Origin: a bacterium
Lineage (GTDB): Bacteria; Spirochaetota; UBA4802; UBA5550
Reading direction: 5' to 3'
Length of the DNA: 6,230 bases
Assembly (NCBI GenBank): GCA_024224995.1
Contig: JAAENB010001123.1
Coordinates: 1 to 6,230, forward strand
Position 1 is the first letter of the stretch, and each line of letters starts with the position of its first letter. The notes below the pieces were generated by a model. The model did no database searches and was not told the DNA's origin. It saw nothing but the letters and a program-made list of their open reading frames with translations. Made by a program: the position numbers and the translations under genes. Shown piece by piece: positions 1 to 5,457 of this stretch.

Positions 1-39
1 CCCGGCCATCCGGTCCCTGAGCGGAGCCGAAGGGCCGGG
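1..39. repeat. GC-rich REP-like hairpin, possibly cut by the window edge
   Basis: The first seven bases, CCCGGCC, are the exact reverse complement of GGCCGGG at 33-39. Inside them CCCT (15-18) can pair with AGGG (31-34). The interior reads CTGAGCGGAGCCGAAGG, which resembles a type of short intergenic repeat seen in many bacterial genomes (from memory, not searched). The left arm begins at base 1, so the element may extend outside the window. Its core CTGAGCGGAGC (17-27) is close to CTGAGCGAAGC on the minus strand at 5366-5376. A role as a terminator is not supported, because no T-tract follows. Confidence 0.5.
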
Positions 40-87
40 TCCACACTCTCAAGAAACTCTTTTTAAACAGGGCCGGGTTCCGGGAAG

Positions 88-127
88 TGAGACGTTGCAT
101 GCAACGTCTTTACGGGTTGGTTTCCGG
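88..127 (+). repeat. Palindromic intergenic repeat, copy A
   Basis: The copy contains a perfect 20-bp palindrome at 90-109 (half-site AGACGTTGCA), followed by a CTTTAC...GGTTTCCGG tail. The same arrangement occurs on the opposite strand at 217-256. Over the shared blocks I count about 32 matches in 37 positions. With its partner it could form a long imperfect hairpin around a spacer of about 90 bases. It resembles REP- or MITE-like elements that carry GACGTTGC/GCAACGTC palindromes. Mobility is inferred, since no transposase is present. Confidence 0.65.
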
Positions 128-216
128 AGATTTGTCCCGGGTCAACACACACAGAGCCAAAAAAACACCGATCCCCTCGCAGGAGTCACACCTTCCCGGA
201 ATCTCCATAACCCTGG

Positions 217-256
217 CCAGAAACCAGCCAGTAAAGGCGTTGCACTACAACGTCTC
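217..256 (-). repeat. Palindromic intergenic repeat, copy B (inverted)
   Basis: Read on the minus strand this begins GAGACGTTG, continues through GCAACG and CTTTAC, and ends CTGGTTTCTGG, matching copy A at 88-127 in order and spacing. Its central palindrome has decayed: CGTTG and CAACG are separated by five bases, where copy A is perfect. The divergence suggests an older or independently inserted copy, not a recent duplication. Confidence 0.6.
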
Positions 257-307
257 TCAGAACCAAACCGTTGCCCGGAGCATCTTCGCAAAATAGACCC
301 CGGTATC

Positions 308-348
308 GACACAGTTTCTTCCGTATTTTTTCCCCGCTACACTGTGTC
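308..348. repeat. Stem-loop with 8-bp arms
   Basis: GACACAGT at 308-315 is the exact reverse complement of ACTGTGTC at 341-348, around a 25-base loop. It lies about 60 bases past the stop of the minus-strand radical SAM gene, so it could shape that transcript's 3' end. No T-run follows in either direction, so an intrinsic terminator is not supported. The right arm overlaps the dispersed repeat at 344-372. Confidence 0.4.
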
Positions 349-372
349 TCAATACACTGAAAACGTAATTCG
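344..372 (-). repeat. Dispersed 29-bp repeat, copy 1
   Basis: On the minus strand it reads CGAATTACGTTTT, five bases, then TATTGAGACAC. The same two blocks (13 and 11 exact bases), with a six-base spacer, occur on the plus strand at 5425-5454. Such similarity between two non-coding gaps 5 kb apart is far above chance and marks an interspersed repeat family. It lies 38 bases downstream of the radical SAM stop codon. Confidence 0.7.
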
Positions 373-409
373 ATATACCTTATATTAAGACGCAGCCACG
401 GGGTCCGCA

Positions 410-1507
410 CTACATATAATTTCGAGCCACTTCCATCATGGCCTCATCCAGGGAAGAATAACTGCTCTTTAACTGATTCTTTATTCCTTCAACTTCCGGA
501 TCATTCCTGAAATCCGAAAGGAACCTGAACCGGCCTATTCGTCTTCCCACTATAAACGATTCCTGGTCATCAACAGGCATATCCAGGAATTTATCCAGAA
601 AATCGATCATCTTCTGTTTATCGGCGGGTAATGTTCCTTCCACATCTTCCAGAAGATTCATTATATGGTCGCTTTTTATAATACTGGTGATTCCTTCCAG
701 GTTTTCTATCATCAACCTTATTTCTTTTATCTTATTTATTTCCGTAACAGGAGTCCATTTTTTTTCCGTCATCATCTCATGCAGTGGGGTTCCGGGTATG
801 GGAATAGTGCTTCTGATCCGTATAAACGTAGGGTTTACCCGGTTAAGCACCCCGGCTGTTCCAAGAGCATTCTCCCTGGAAAGCTCCTCTCCGCCGGACC
901 CGGGCATAAAATACTCGGAAAGTTCAAATCCCGCTTCTATGGCTTTTTGGCCGGCATCTACCTGCTCTTCTTCGGAAACTCCTTTATTAATAAGCTTAAG
1001 AACCTCATCAGACCCTGACTCCATGCCAATATGGAGCCTGTCGAGACCTGCCTGGCGTATTGCTTTAAGCTCCTCCAGGGATTTCCTGCTCACGGTTTTA
1101 GCCCGCGAATAGGATGTTATTCTTTCTATTGTGGGGAATTTCTCCCGTATATAATTCAAAATTTCCACTAGAGCATCGGTTTTCATTACCAGAGAGTCGG
1201 CATCTTGAAGAAAAAGACTCTTCATTCCCGTACTCAACCAGAATGATACCTGCTGAATAATATTTCCCGGTATTCCCTCTTCTATCATAGCGGAATCCCC
1301 GGATTTCTGTAGAATCTTGCCTGCCACATAGTGTATTGAGTCAATATCGCTCTTTATTTCCTCTACCGTACGAAGAGAAAATTTTTGGCCCTTATAAACA
1401 GGACAAAAGGCGCATTTATTCCAGGGACAGTTCCGGGTAACTCTGAGCAATATGCTATATGCCTCACTGGGCGGCCGAATTGGACCCAATTCAAAGGAAT
1501 GGCTCAT
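410..1507 (-). CDS. Radical SAM protein (Elp3/MiaB/NifB-like core), substrate unknown
   Basis: The 365-residue protein should bind a [4Fe-4S] cluster and S-adenosylmethionine and do radical chemistry on an unidentified substrate. The cluster motif is C27-PWNK-C32-AF-C35, in the context RVTRNCPWNKCAFCPVYKG. This is CX4CX2C, one residue longer in the first gap than the classic CX3CX2C. Other hallmarks are FLQDADSLV (about 99-107), resembling the D-D-L segment of the barrel, and GMESGSDEVLKLINKG (161-176), the Gly-rich GxESG strand typical of Elp3/HemN-type radical SAM domains. The barrel occupies roughly residues 18-245. The C-terminal 120 residues are helical, with no further cysteine cluster or recognisable domain. 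An AGGAG six bases before the ATG (1514-1518) supports the start. The gene stands alone, divergent from the STAS gene, so context gives no substrate. Family assignment is firm; function is unknown. Confidence 0.92.
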   Translation of the reverse strand: MSHSFELGPIRPPSEAYSILLRVTRNCPWNKCAFCPVYKGQKFSLRTVEEIKSDIDSIHYVAGKILQKSGDSAMIEEGIPGNIIQQVSFWLSTGMKSLFLQDADSLVMKTDALVEILNYIREKFPTIERITSYSRAKTVSRKSLEELKAIRQAGLDRLHIGMESGSDEVLKLINKGVSEEEQVDAGQKAIEAGFELSEYFMPGSGGEELSRENALGTAGVLNRVNPTFIRIRSTIPIPGTPLHEMMTEKKWTPVTEINKIKEIRLMIENLEGITSIIKSDHIMNLLEDVEGTLPADKQKMIDFLDKFLDMPVDDQESFIVGRRIGRFRFLSDFRNDPEVEGIKNQLKSSYSSLDEAMMEVARNYM

Positions 1508-1537
1508 ATTCGTCTCCTATATTGTTATTATCAGTAC

Positions 1538-1565
1538 ATGCTATTTTAGACCTTTAGGATTTCAA
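1538..1565 (-). promoter_or_regulatory. Probable sigma70 promoter of the radical SAM gene
   Basis: On the minus strand TTGAAA (1560-1565) is followed after 16 bases by TAGCAT (1538-1543), giving 5 of 6 and 4 of 6 matches to the -35 and -10 consensus. Transcription would start near 1531, leaving a leader of about 24 bases that contains the AGGAG at 1514-1518. The AT-rich background makes chance matches likely. Confidence 0.4.
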
Positions 1566-1606
1566 GTATGTTACCTGCAAAAAAGCATAAAAAATTAAAA
1601 AAAGAT

Positions 1607-1635
1607 TTGCCATTATTTAATTATTTTTGTATATT
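1607..1635 (+). promoter_or_regulatory. Candidate sigma70 promoter, far upstream of the STAS gene
   Basis: TTGCCA (1607-1612) and TATATT (1630-1635) are separated by exactly 17 bases, each one base from consensus. The start point would be near 1642, about 275 bases before the STAS ATG. It is the best-matching plus-strand promoter I found in this gap. Use by the STAS gene implies a long untranslated leader; otherwise it drives something unrecognised in between. Confidence 0.4.
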
Positions 1636-1916
1636 AGTTTAGACTATTATACTATACAAATATAAAAAGTATAAAAAAAGTAGGCAGACCATCCATTCAA
1701 AATGCAAAAACTTAATGATTTGTATTTTGACAAAAAATATAATAACATAAATAAGCTTAATGCTTCGTAACTACTTTTAAATGTATGGTAGTGGATATCA
1801 ACAACTGCTCGATATTTTTTAAAGTAAGTACTGTATTTGCTGTAATTAAATGGGAGATTTTCAATACGTTAAAAGCGGGAACTAATTGCTTACTAAATTA
1901 ACAAGGAGAGAGATAT

Positions 1917-2267
1917 ATGGAAATAAAAACTAAAAAAGTAGATAATATCAATATTATATACCCACCTGAACGCCTGGATATTGATGCCTCTTTTGATCTA
2001 AAAGAAATAATTGATAATATCATCAAGAACGAAAGTGACACTCATATTCTCCTGAATCTTGAAGAAGTTGAGTACATTAATAGCTCAAGTTTAGGCGAGA
2101 TATTAAAAGTCATTCGGGTTTTCAAAGGTTCCGGTAGAGTTATCCAGATCTGCAACATATACAATAATGTGAAAGAAATTATTAAGATCGTTAACCTGGC
2201 AAATGTAATCGACATATTTGAGTCCGAAAATGAGGCTCTGGAGTCGATTAAAAAACTCACCTCTTAA
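1917..2267 (+). CDS. STAS-domain protein, SpoIIAA-like anti-sigma factor antagonist
   Basis: At 116 residues this is a single STAS domain, the usual size of SpoIIAA/RsbV-type antagonists. Such proteins sit in the cytosol in partner-switching circuits. An anti-sigma kinase phosphorylates a conserved serine, and the unphosphorylated form captures that kinase and frees the sigma factor. The fold signature is present: strand ILLNLEEVEYINSSSLG (44-60), then helix EILKVIRVFKGSG, and the later VIQICNIYNNVKEIIKIVNL segment. The phosphosite motif, DSSGLG in SpoIIAA, reads N55-S-S57-S-L-G60, so Ser57 is the likely target and the usual aspartate is asparagine. AAGGAG eight bases before the ATG (1903-1908) fixes the start. 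No kinase, phosphatase or sigma factor gene is adjacent, so the circuit is unknown. The gene is visibly more AT-rich than its neighbours. Confidence 0.88.
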   Translation: MEIKTKKVDNINIIYPPERLDIDASFDLKEIIDNIIKNESDTHILLNLEEVEYINSSSLGEILKVIRVFKGSGRVIQICNIYNNVKEIIKIVNLANVIDIFESENEALESIKKLTS

Positions 2268-2274
2268 TAATCTG

Positions 2275-2323
2275 TTGTCTTCTCATACCATGGGGGTTAA
2301 AATCCCACGCTATGAGAAGGCAA
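2275..2323. terminator. Stem-loop between convergent genes, possible bidirectional terminator
   Basis: TTGTCTTCTCATA (2275-2287) pairs with TATGAGAAGGCAA (2311-2323) over 13 positions with a single T-G wobble. After a three-base internal mismatch on each side, TGGGG can pair with TCCCA around a short A/T-rich loop. It lies 8 bases past the STAS stop and 9 past the uppP stop, an ideal site to end both transcripts. Neither side carries a proper T-tract, so it may instead block exonucleases or need Rho. Confidence 0.55.
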
Positions 2324-2331
2324 GCCCCGGT

Positions 2332-3129
2332 TTAAAGCCACATGAACTTGAGCACCACTCCGCACAGAATAATTAAATAGATGGCAAAAGGGATGAGCTG
2401 TGTCTTTTTAATAAGAAATACCAGGAATCCCAGTGAAAAATAGCTTGCTGCAAACGATGATATGGAACCGGCAATTAAAGCAGGCGCTTCAATTGCCCCG
2501 AATGTACCGCCTATCATTTCCCAGATTGCCGCACCCGGAATAATGACCAGAGCCAGCATAAAGGAATACTCAACCACTTTCTCTCCTTTTAACCCGGAAA
2601 TAAGTCCTCCAAATATGGTACTTCCGGAACGGCTAATACCGGGAAAAACAGCCAGTCCCTGCAAAAAACCCATTATAATGGAATCTTTCAGGGTGATAGT
2701 CTCCCTTTTAGGGCCTTTTTTGAGTAAAAAGTGGGCAATAATAAGAATAATCGCAGTAAATAAAAAAGTAAACAGCAAGTAGCGCGGCTCTTTTTTTATA
2801 AAGTGTACTACGGGTTTGGTAAGAGGGATCATTGCCACAGTAATAATTGTGCTGATAATTATAAACAAGATCTCTTTTCTCTCCTCAGTCCTTTCTGTTT
2901 GATATACTGCCTGCAATAGAGAGAAAACCTTCTTTCTAAAAAATATAAAAACCGCAAGTAACGAAGCGACATGCAGCAATATGTCAAACAACAGGGGAAC
3001 CTCTGAAAGCCCTGAAGCATGCTCAGCCAGAATATACTGAGTCAGGTTCAAATGCCCTGATGAACTAACAGGCAGGAATTCCGTTATTCCCTGTATTATT
3101 CCTAAAATCAGTGACTCCAGTACACCCAT
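2332..3129 (-). CDS. uppP: Undecaprenyl-diphosphate phosphatase UppP (BacA)
   Basis: This inner-membrane enzyme removes one phosphate from undecaprenyl diphosphate, returning the lipid carrier for peptidoglycan and polysaccharide synthesis. Raised dosage is known to confer bacitracin resistance. The 265-residue length is typical. The first signature is Q13-GITEFLPVSSSGH26, holding the acidic/Gln-rich motif (E17) and the PVSSSGH motif. The second is FPGISRSGST (162-171) with the conserved arginine R167. Hydrophobic segments fall near 46-64, 87-105, 117-136, 150-163, 188-207, 217-240 and 246-263. The ATG is one base past the rnj stop. Its ribosome-binding site GGAGG (3136-3140), six bases upstream, lies in the last codons of rnj, so the gene is the third member of the dut-rnj-uppP unit. 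No truncation or missing key residue is seen. Confidence 0.97.
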   Translation of the reverse strand: MGVLESLILGIIQGITEFLPVSSSGHLNLTQYILAEHASGLSEVPLLFDILLHVASLLAVFIFFRKKVFSLLQAVYQTERTEERKEILFIIISTIITVAMIPLTKPVVHFIKKEPRYLLFTFLFTAIILIIAHFLLKKGPKRETITLKDSIIMGFLQGLAVFPGISRSGSTIFGGLISGLKGEKVVEYSFMLALVIIPGAAIWEMIGGTFGAIEAPALIAGSISSFAASYFSLGFLVFLIKKTQLIPFAIYLIILCGVVLKFMWL

Positions 3130-3130
3130 G

Positions 3131-4783
3131 CTATACCTCCAGAACCCGTATTACCATTAAAGGGTTTTTCCCAATAATCTTATAAACCTGCTTTTTCAAT
3201 CCCCTTTTTAACCCGGATTCAATCTCTTTTCCCGAAAGCCCGTCTTTTAGCATCCGGTTTACTCTGCGGGTTGCCTCTTTCCGGATCAATTTATTTTTTT
3301 GATCACTCATTCCCCTGGTAAAGACATCGGGCTCTACCATTAGCATTCCTTCTGCTGTTACTATTGTTATTACAATAACCCCGGCAGATGACATTTCGAG
3401 GCGTTCCTGGATCACTGAATTTCCGCTGTTCCCAACCTCTGTCCCTTCAACATAGACTGTTGGCAGCTCCATTGTGTCTATTCTCTTAAAACTCTTTTTG
3501 GTCAGCTCTAAAATATCTCCATCTCCGGCTATAAGAATTTTTGATGACTTTATATTCACCGCTTCCGCTATTGCCGCATGGGCTTTCAGGTGTTTGTATT
3601 CCCCATGTATTGGCATAAAAAACGCGGGCTTTGTTAAGGAAATCATTAACTTCAGCTCTTTCGCGGATCCATGCCCCGATACATGTATATCCTTTTCATT
3701 GGCGTAAAAAACATCAACTCCATTCTTCATTAAAGAATTTACGACATTGGTTACGGGCTTTTCATTTCCCGGTATTACGGAAGCCGTTATTACGACTGTA
3801 TCTCCCTTTACCACGTTAAAATGCCGGTGATTCCCTTCCGACATCCTGGAAAGCGCCGACATCGGCTCTCCCTGGGACCCGGTTCCAATTATTACCAGCT
3901 TTTTCGAAGGCAGGGAGTTTGCCTCTTCAATATTTACGATGAGGCCCTTTTTGATATCGAGGTAACCCAGACTTTGCGCTATTTCAATATTCTTTACCAT
4001 TGTTATTCCGGAAATGGCTACTTTCCGGTTAAAGCGTTGAGCCGCCTCCAATACCTGCTGTATCCTGCTGATATTTGACGCGAACGTGGCCACAATAATC
4101 CGCCCCTTGGCTGATGAAAATATATCGATCATCTTCTGTAAAAGAATGGCTTCCGACCTGGTAAATCCTTCCCGCTCGGCATTGGTGCTGTCCGACATTA
4201 GGAGGAGTACTCCTTTTTCTCCGTAGTCGGCAAAACGCGGCAGATCCGTCACTTCCCCATCTACCGGTGAAAAATCTATTTTAAAATCTCCCGAGTGTAT
4301 TATGGTCCCAACATCCGTTGTAATAGCCAGCCCCACTCCGTCGGGTATGGAATGGTTTACCTTGATAAATTCTAAGGCGAATCCACCTATTTCAACCTGT
4401 TCCCTGGCCTTGACTTCTATAAAGACAGTCTCTTCCTTTGGTTTCCGTTCTACCTGCCTGCTCCGGATCAGCCCGATTGTTAGTCTTGTGGCGTATACAG
4501 GGGCTGTTATTGTCTGAAGTAAAAAGGGTACTGCTCCAATATGATCCTCATGGCCATGGGTAATTATTATTGCTTTTATCTTTTTCTTATTTTTTTCGAT
4601 ATACGAAAAATCGGGTATTATTAGATCTACCCCGGGCATATTCTGTGTCGGGAACATAACCCCGCAATCGACTATTATAATTTCATCTTTGTATTCAAAG
4701 AGTGTCATATTCTTCCCTATGGCTCCAAGTCCGCCTAGAGGTACTATTTTAATTCCCTTTGTGTTATCTTTTCCTGTTTTCAT
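3131..4783 (-). CDS. rnj: Ribonuclease J (5'-3' exo- and endoribonuclease)
   Basis: This cytosolic metallo-beta-lactamase/beta-CASP ribonuclease matures rRNA and degrades mRNA, favouring 5'-monophosphate ends. The 550-residue length is normal. The N-terminus IKIVPLGGLGAIGKNMT is typical. The zinc-binding motif HGHEDH is at 76-81, followed by H144 (KVNHSIPD) and D166 (HSGDFKID). The beta-CASP region begins near DSTNAEREGFTRSE (198-211) and includes ATFASNISR and ITMVKNIE. Closing motifs are HVSGHGS (367-373) and MPIHGEY (390-396, H393). A C-terminal domain of about 100 residues follows. The ATG overlaps the dut stop in an ATGA arrangement. The only upstream GGAG is one base before the ATG, too close to act normally, so translation is probably coupled to dut. 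No second RNase J paralogue is visible here. Confidence 0.97.
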   Translation of the reverse strand: MKTGKDNTKGIKIVPLGGLGAIGKNMTLFEYKDEIIIVDCGVMFPTQNMPGVDLIIPDFSYIEKNKKKIKAIIITHGHEDHIGAVPFLLQTITAPVYATRLTIGLIRSRQVERKPKEETVFIEVKAREQVEIGGFALEFIKVNHSIPDGVGLAITTDVGTIIHSGDFKIDFSPVDGEVTDLPRFADYGEKGVLLLMSDSTNAEREGFTRSEAILLQKMIDIFSSAKGRIIVATFASNISRIQQVLEAAQRFNRKVAISGITMVKNIEIAQSLGYLDIKKGLIVNIEEANSLPSKKLVIIGTGSQGEPMSALSRMSEGNHRHFNVVKGDTVVITASVIPGNEKPVTNVVNSLMKNGVDVFYANEKDIHVSGHGSAKELKLMISLTKPAFFMPIHGEYKHLKAHAAIAEAVNIKSSKILIAGDGDILELTKKSFKRIDTMELPTVYVEGTEVGNSGNSVIQERLEMSSAGVIVITIVTAEGMLMVEPDVFTRGMSDQKNKLIRKEATRRVNRMLKDGLSGKEIESGLKRGLKKQVYKIIGKNPLMVIRVLEV

Positions 4784-5214
4784 ACTCCGGAATGTCCGAA
4801 TCCTCCTTCATTTCTCCCTGTTTCATTGAGCACTTCGACCGGTATAAAATGGCCTCTGTGAACCTTGTTGAATATCATCTGCGCTATTCTCATTTCATTG
4901 GTTACTATAAAATCATCCTGTCCAAAGTTTGAGATGATTAATTTTATTTCTCCCCGGTAATCGCAATCGATTGTTCCCGGCGTGTTTAGCAGAGTGATTC
5001 CATGTTTTAATGCCAACCCGCTCCTGGGTCGTATCTGGGCTTCATACCCTTCGGGCAGCTCTATATAAACTCCTGTTGGAATTAATTGGGTTCTCCCCGG
5101 TTTCAGTGTTACCGGCTGCTCAAGAAAAGCATGCAGATCGGCTCCTGCCGCTCCTTTACTCTGGTATTCCGGGGCTTTCGCACCCGGTTCTATTTTTATT
5201 TTTACTGGTATCAT
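4780..5214 (-). CDS. dut: Deoxyuridine 5'-triphosphate nucleotidohydrolase (dUTPase)
   Basis: The enzyme hydrolyses dUTP to dUMP and diphosphate, keeping uracil out of DNA and supplying the thymidylate precursor. It works as a homotrimer in the cytosol. At 144 residues it has all five motifs of the trimeric family in order: GAAGADLHA (21-29), RPRSGLALK (62-70), GTIDCDYRGEIK (80-91, with the active-site Asp83), RIAQMI (109-114) and the C-terminal P-loop-like GRNEGGFGHSG (133-143). The last differs from the common RGxGGFGSTG by having Asn-Glu and His, a tolerated variation. The N-terminus has normal family length, so the ATG at 5214 is credible. No ribosome-binding site precedes it, and a consensus promoter sits immediately upstream, which suggests a leaderless message. 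It is first in the dut-rnj-uppP operon. Confidence 0.97.
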   Translation of the reverse strand: MIPVKIKIEPGAKAPEYQSKGAAGADLHAFLEQPVTLKPGRTQLIPTGVYIELPEGYEAQIRPRSGLALKHGITLLNTPGTIDCDYRGEIKLIISNFGQDDFIVTNEMRIAQMIFNKVHRGHFIPVEVLNETGRNEGGFGHSGV

Positions 5215-5221
5215 AAAGACT

Positions 5222-5250
5222 AATATGTATAATTATCAATGATTTGTCAA
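5222..5250 (-). promoter_or_regulatory. Sigma70 promoter of the dut-rnj-uppP operon, predicted leaderless
   Basis: On the minus strand a perfect -35 TTGACA (5245-5250) is followed, after exactly 17 bases (5228-5244), by CATATT (5222-5227), four of six matches to the -10. Counting from that -10, transcription would begin at about 5214-5216, at the A of the dut ATG or one or two bases before it. The seven bases between -10 and ATG contain no Shine-Dalgarno sequence. Other -10 registers in this AT-rich stretch match worse or have poorer spacing. Confidence 0.55.
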
Positions 5251-5314
5251 GTAGAAGAAGGTTCTCGGTTATTGGTTAGAAGTTGGTCGTCTCTTAGTAT
5301 TGAGTATATCAACC

Positions 5315-5426
5315 CGGAATGTAAACCATGCCCGGAGTGATACCTCTGCAGAACGTTCGGAACTCGCTTCGCTCAGACAGCCTCACAACCCGCAGAGGTA
5401 TCACTCCGGGCATGGTTTACATTCCG
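5315..5426. repeat. Long inverted repeat: perfect 35-bp arms, 42-base loop
   Basis: The arm at 5315-5349 is the exact reverse complement of 5392-5426 over all 35 bases. It starts CGGAATGTAAACC and ends GATACCTCTGC. The pairing stops abruptly at both ends of the arms. The loop holds the 8-bp palindrome GAACGTTC (5351-5358) and the minus-strand motif CTGAGCGAAGC. Perfect arms imply recent origin or active maintenance. The element fills the gap between the methyltransferase 3' end and the dut promoter. No T-tract follows on either strand, so it is not a classical terminator; MITE-like insertion or an RNA hairpin at the methyltransferase mRNA end are both possible. Confidence 0.85.
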
Positions 5427-5454
5427 AATTACGTTTTTTGGTATATTGAGACAC
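5425..5454 (+). repeat. Dispersed 30-bp repeat, copy 2
   Basis: CGAATTACGTTTT (5425-5437), six bases, then TATTGAGACAC (5444-5454) repeats the sequence found on the minus strand at 344-372. It abuts the right arm of the 35-bp inverted repeat (two shared bases) and ends three bases before the stop codon of the methyltransferase gene. The flanks of the two copies differ, so the conserved unit is short. Confidence 0.7.
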
Positions 5455-5457
5455 GAC

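Larger units (their letters stand above)
1..409. other. Repeat-rich intergenic region without a credible gene
   Basis: This stretch lies beyond the 3' end of the radical SAM gene. Short open frames exist on both strands, but none has a ribosome-binding site or resembles a known protein. Two of them, on opposite strands, encode the near-identical peptides QRLYGLVSG and QRLYWLVSG. That is what an inverted nucleotide repeat produces, not evidence of real coding. The region holds a GC-rich hairpin at the left edge, two inverted copies of a roughly 40-bp palindromic element, an 8-bp-arm stem-loop and one copy of a sequence that recurs near 5440. Each is listed separately. Confidence 0.75.
1508..1916. 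other. AT-rich divergent intergenic region
   Basis: About 410 bases separate the start codons of the radical SAM gene (leftward) and the STAS gene (rightward). The stretch is strongly AT-rich, with several A-tracts and the tandem TATAAAAAGTATAAAAAAAG near 1661-1680. It holds one plausible sigma70 promoter in each direction. A perfect TATAAT at 1738-1743 lacks a good -35, and a perfect TTGACA at 1727-1732 lacks a good -10. The longest plus-strand frames (22 and 38 codons) have no ribosome-binding site. I see no known riboswitch or RNA gene. Confidence 0.6.

Noticed and set aside
1..409. CRISPR array or tRNA cluster in the repeat-rich left end
   Set aside because: Repeats are inverted and irregular, without uniform direct repeats and spacers, and no cloverleaf with a T-arm GTTCGA-type motif could be found.
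87..410. Short overlapping open frames on both strands (69, 97 and 74 codons)
   Set aside because: They run through the inverted palindromic repeats, encode mirror-related peptides such as QRLYGLVSG and QRLYWLVSG, lack ribosome-binding sites and match no family I know.
1727..1755. TTGACA followed by A/T-rich sequence as a nearer STAS promoter
   Set aside because: The -35 is perfect, but the hexamer at 17-base spacing is AATAAG; the perfect TATAAT at 1738 is only five bases from it, so the two cannot form one promoter.
1702..1770. Possible 22-residue plus-strand peptide in the STAS leader
   Set aside because: No ribosome-binding site, low-complexity Asn/Lys-rich content and no supporting context.
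1785..1901. Possible 38-residue plus-strand peptide just upstream of the STAS gene
   Set aside because: There is no Shine-Dalgarno before the ATG, composition is as expected from AT-rich non-coding DNA, and no recognisable motif is present.
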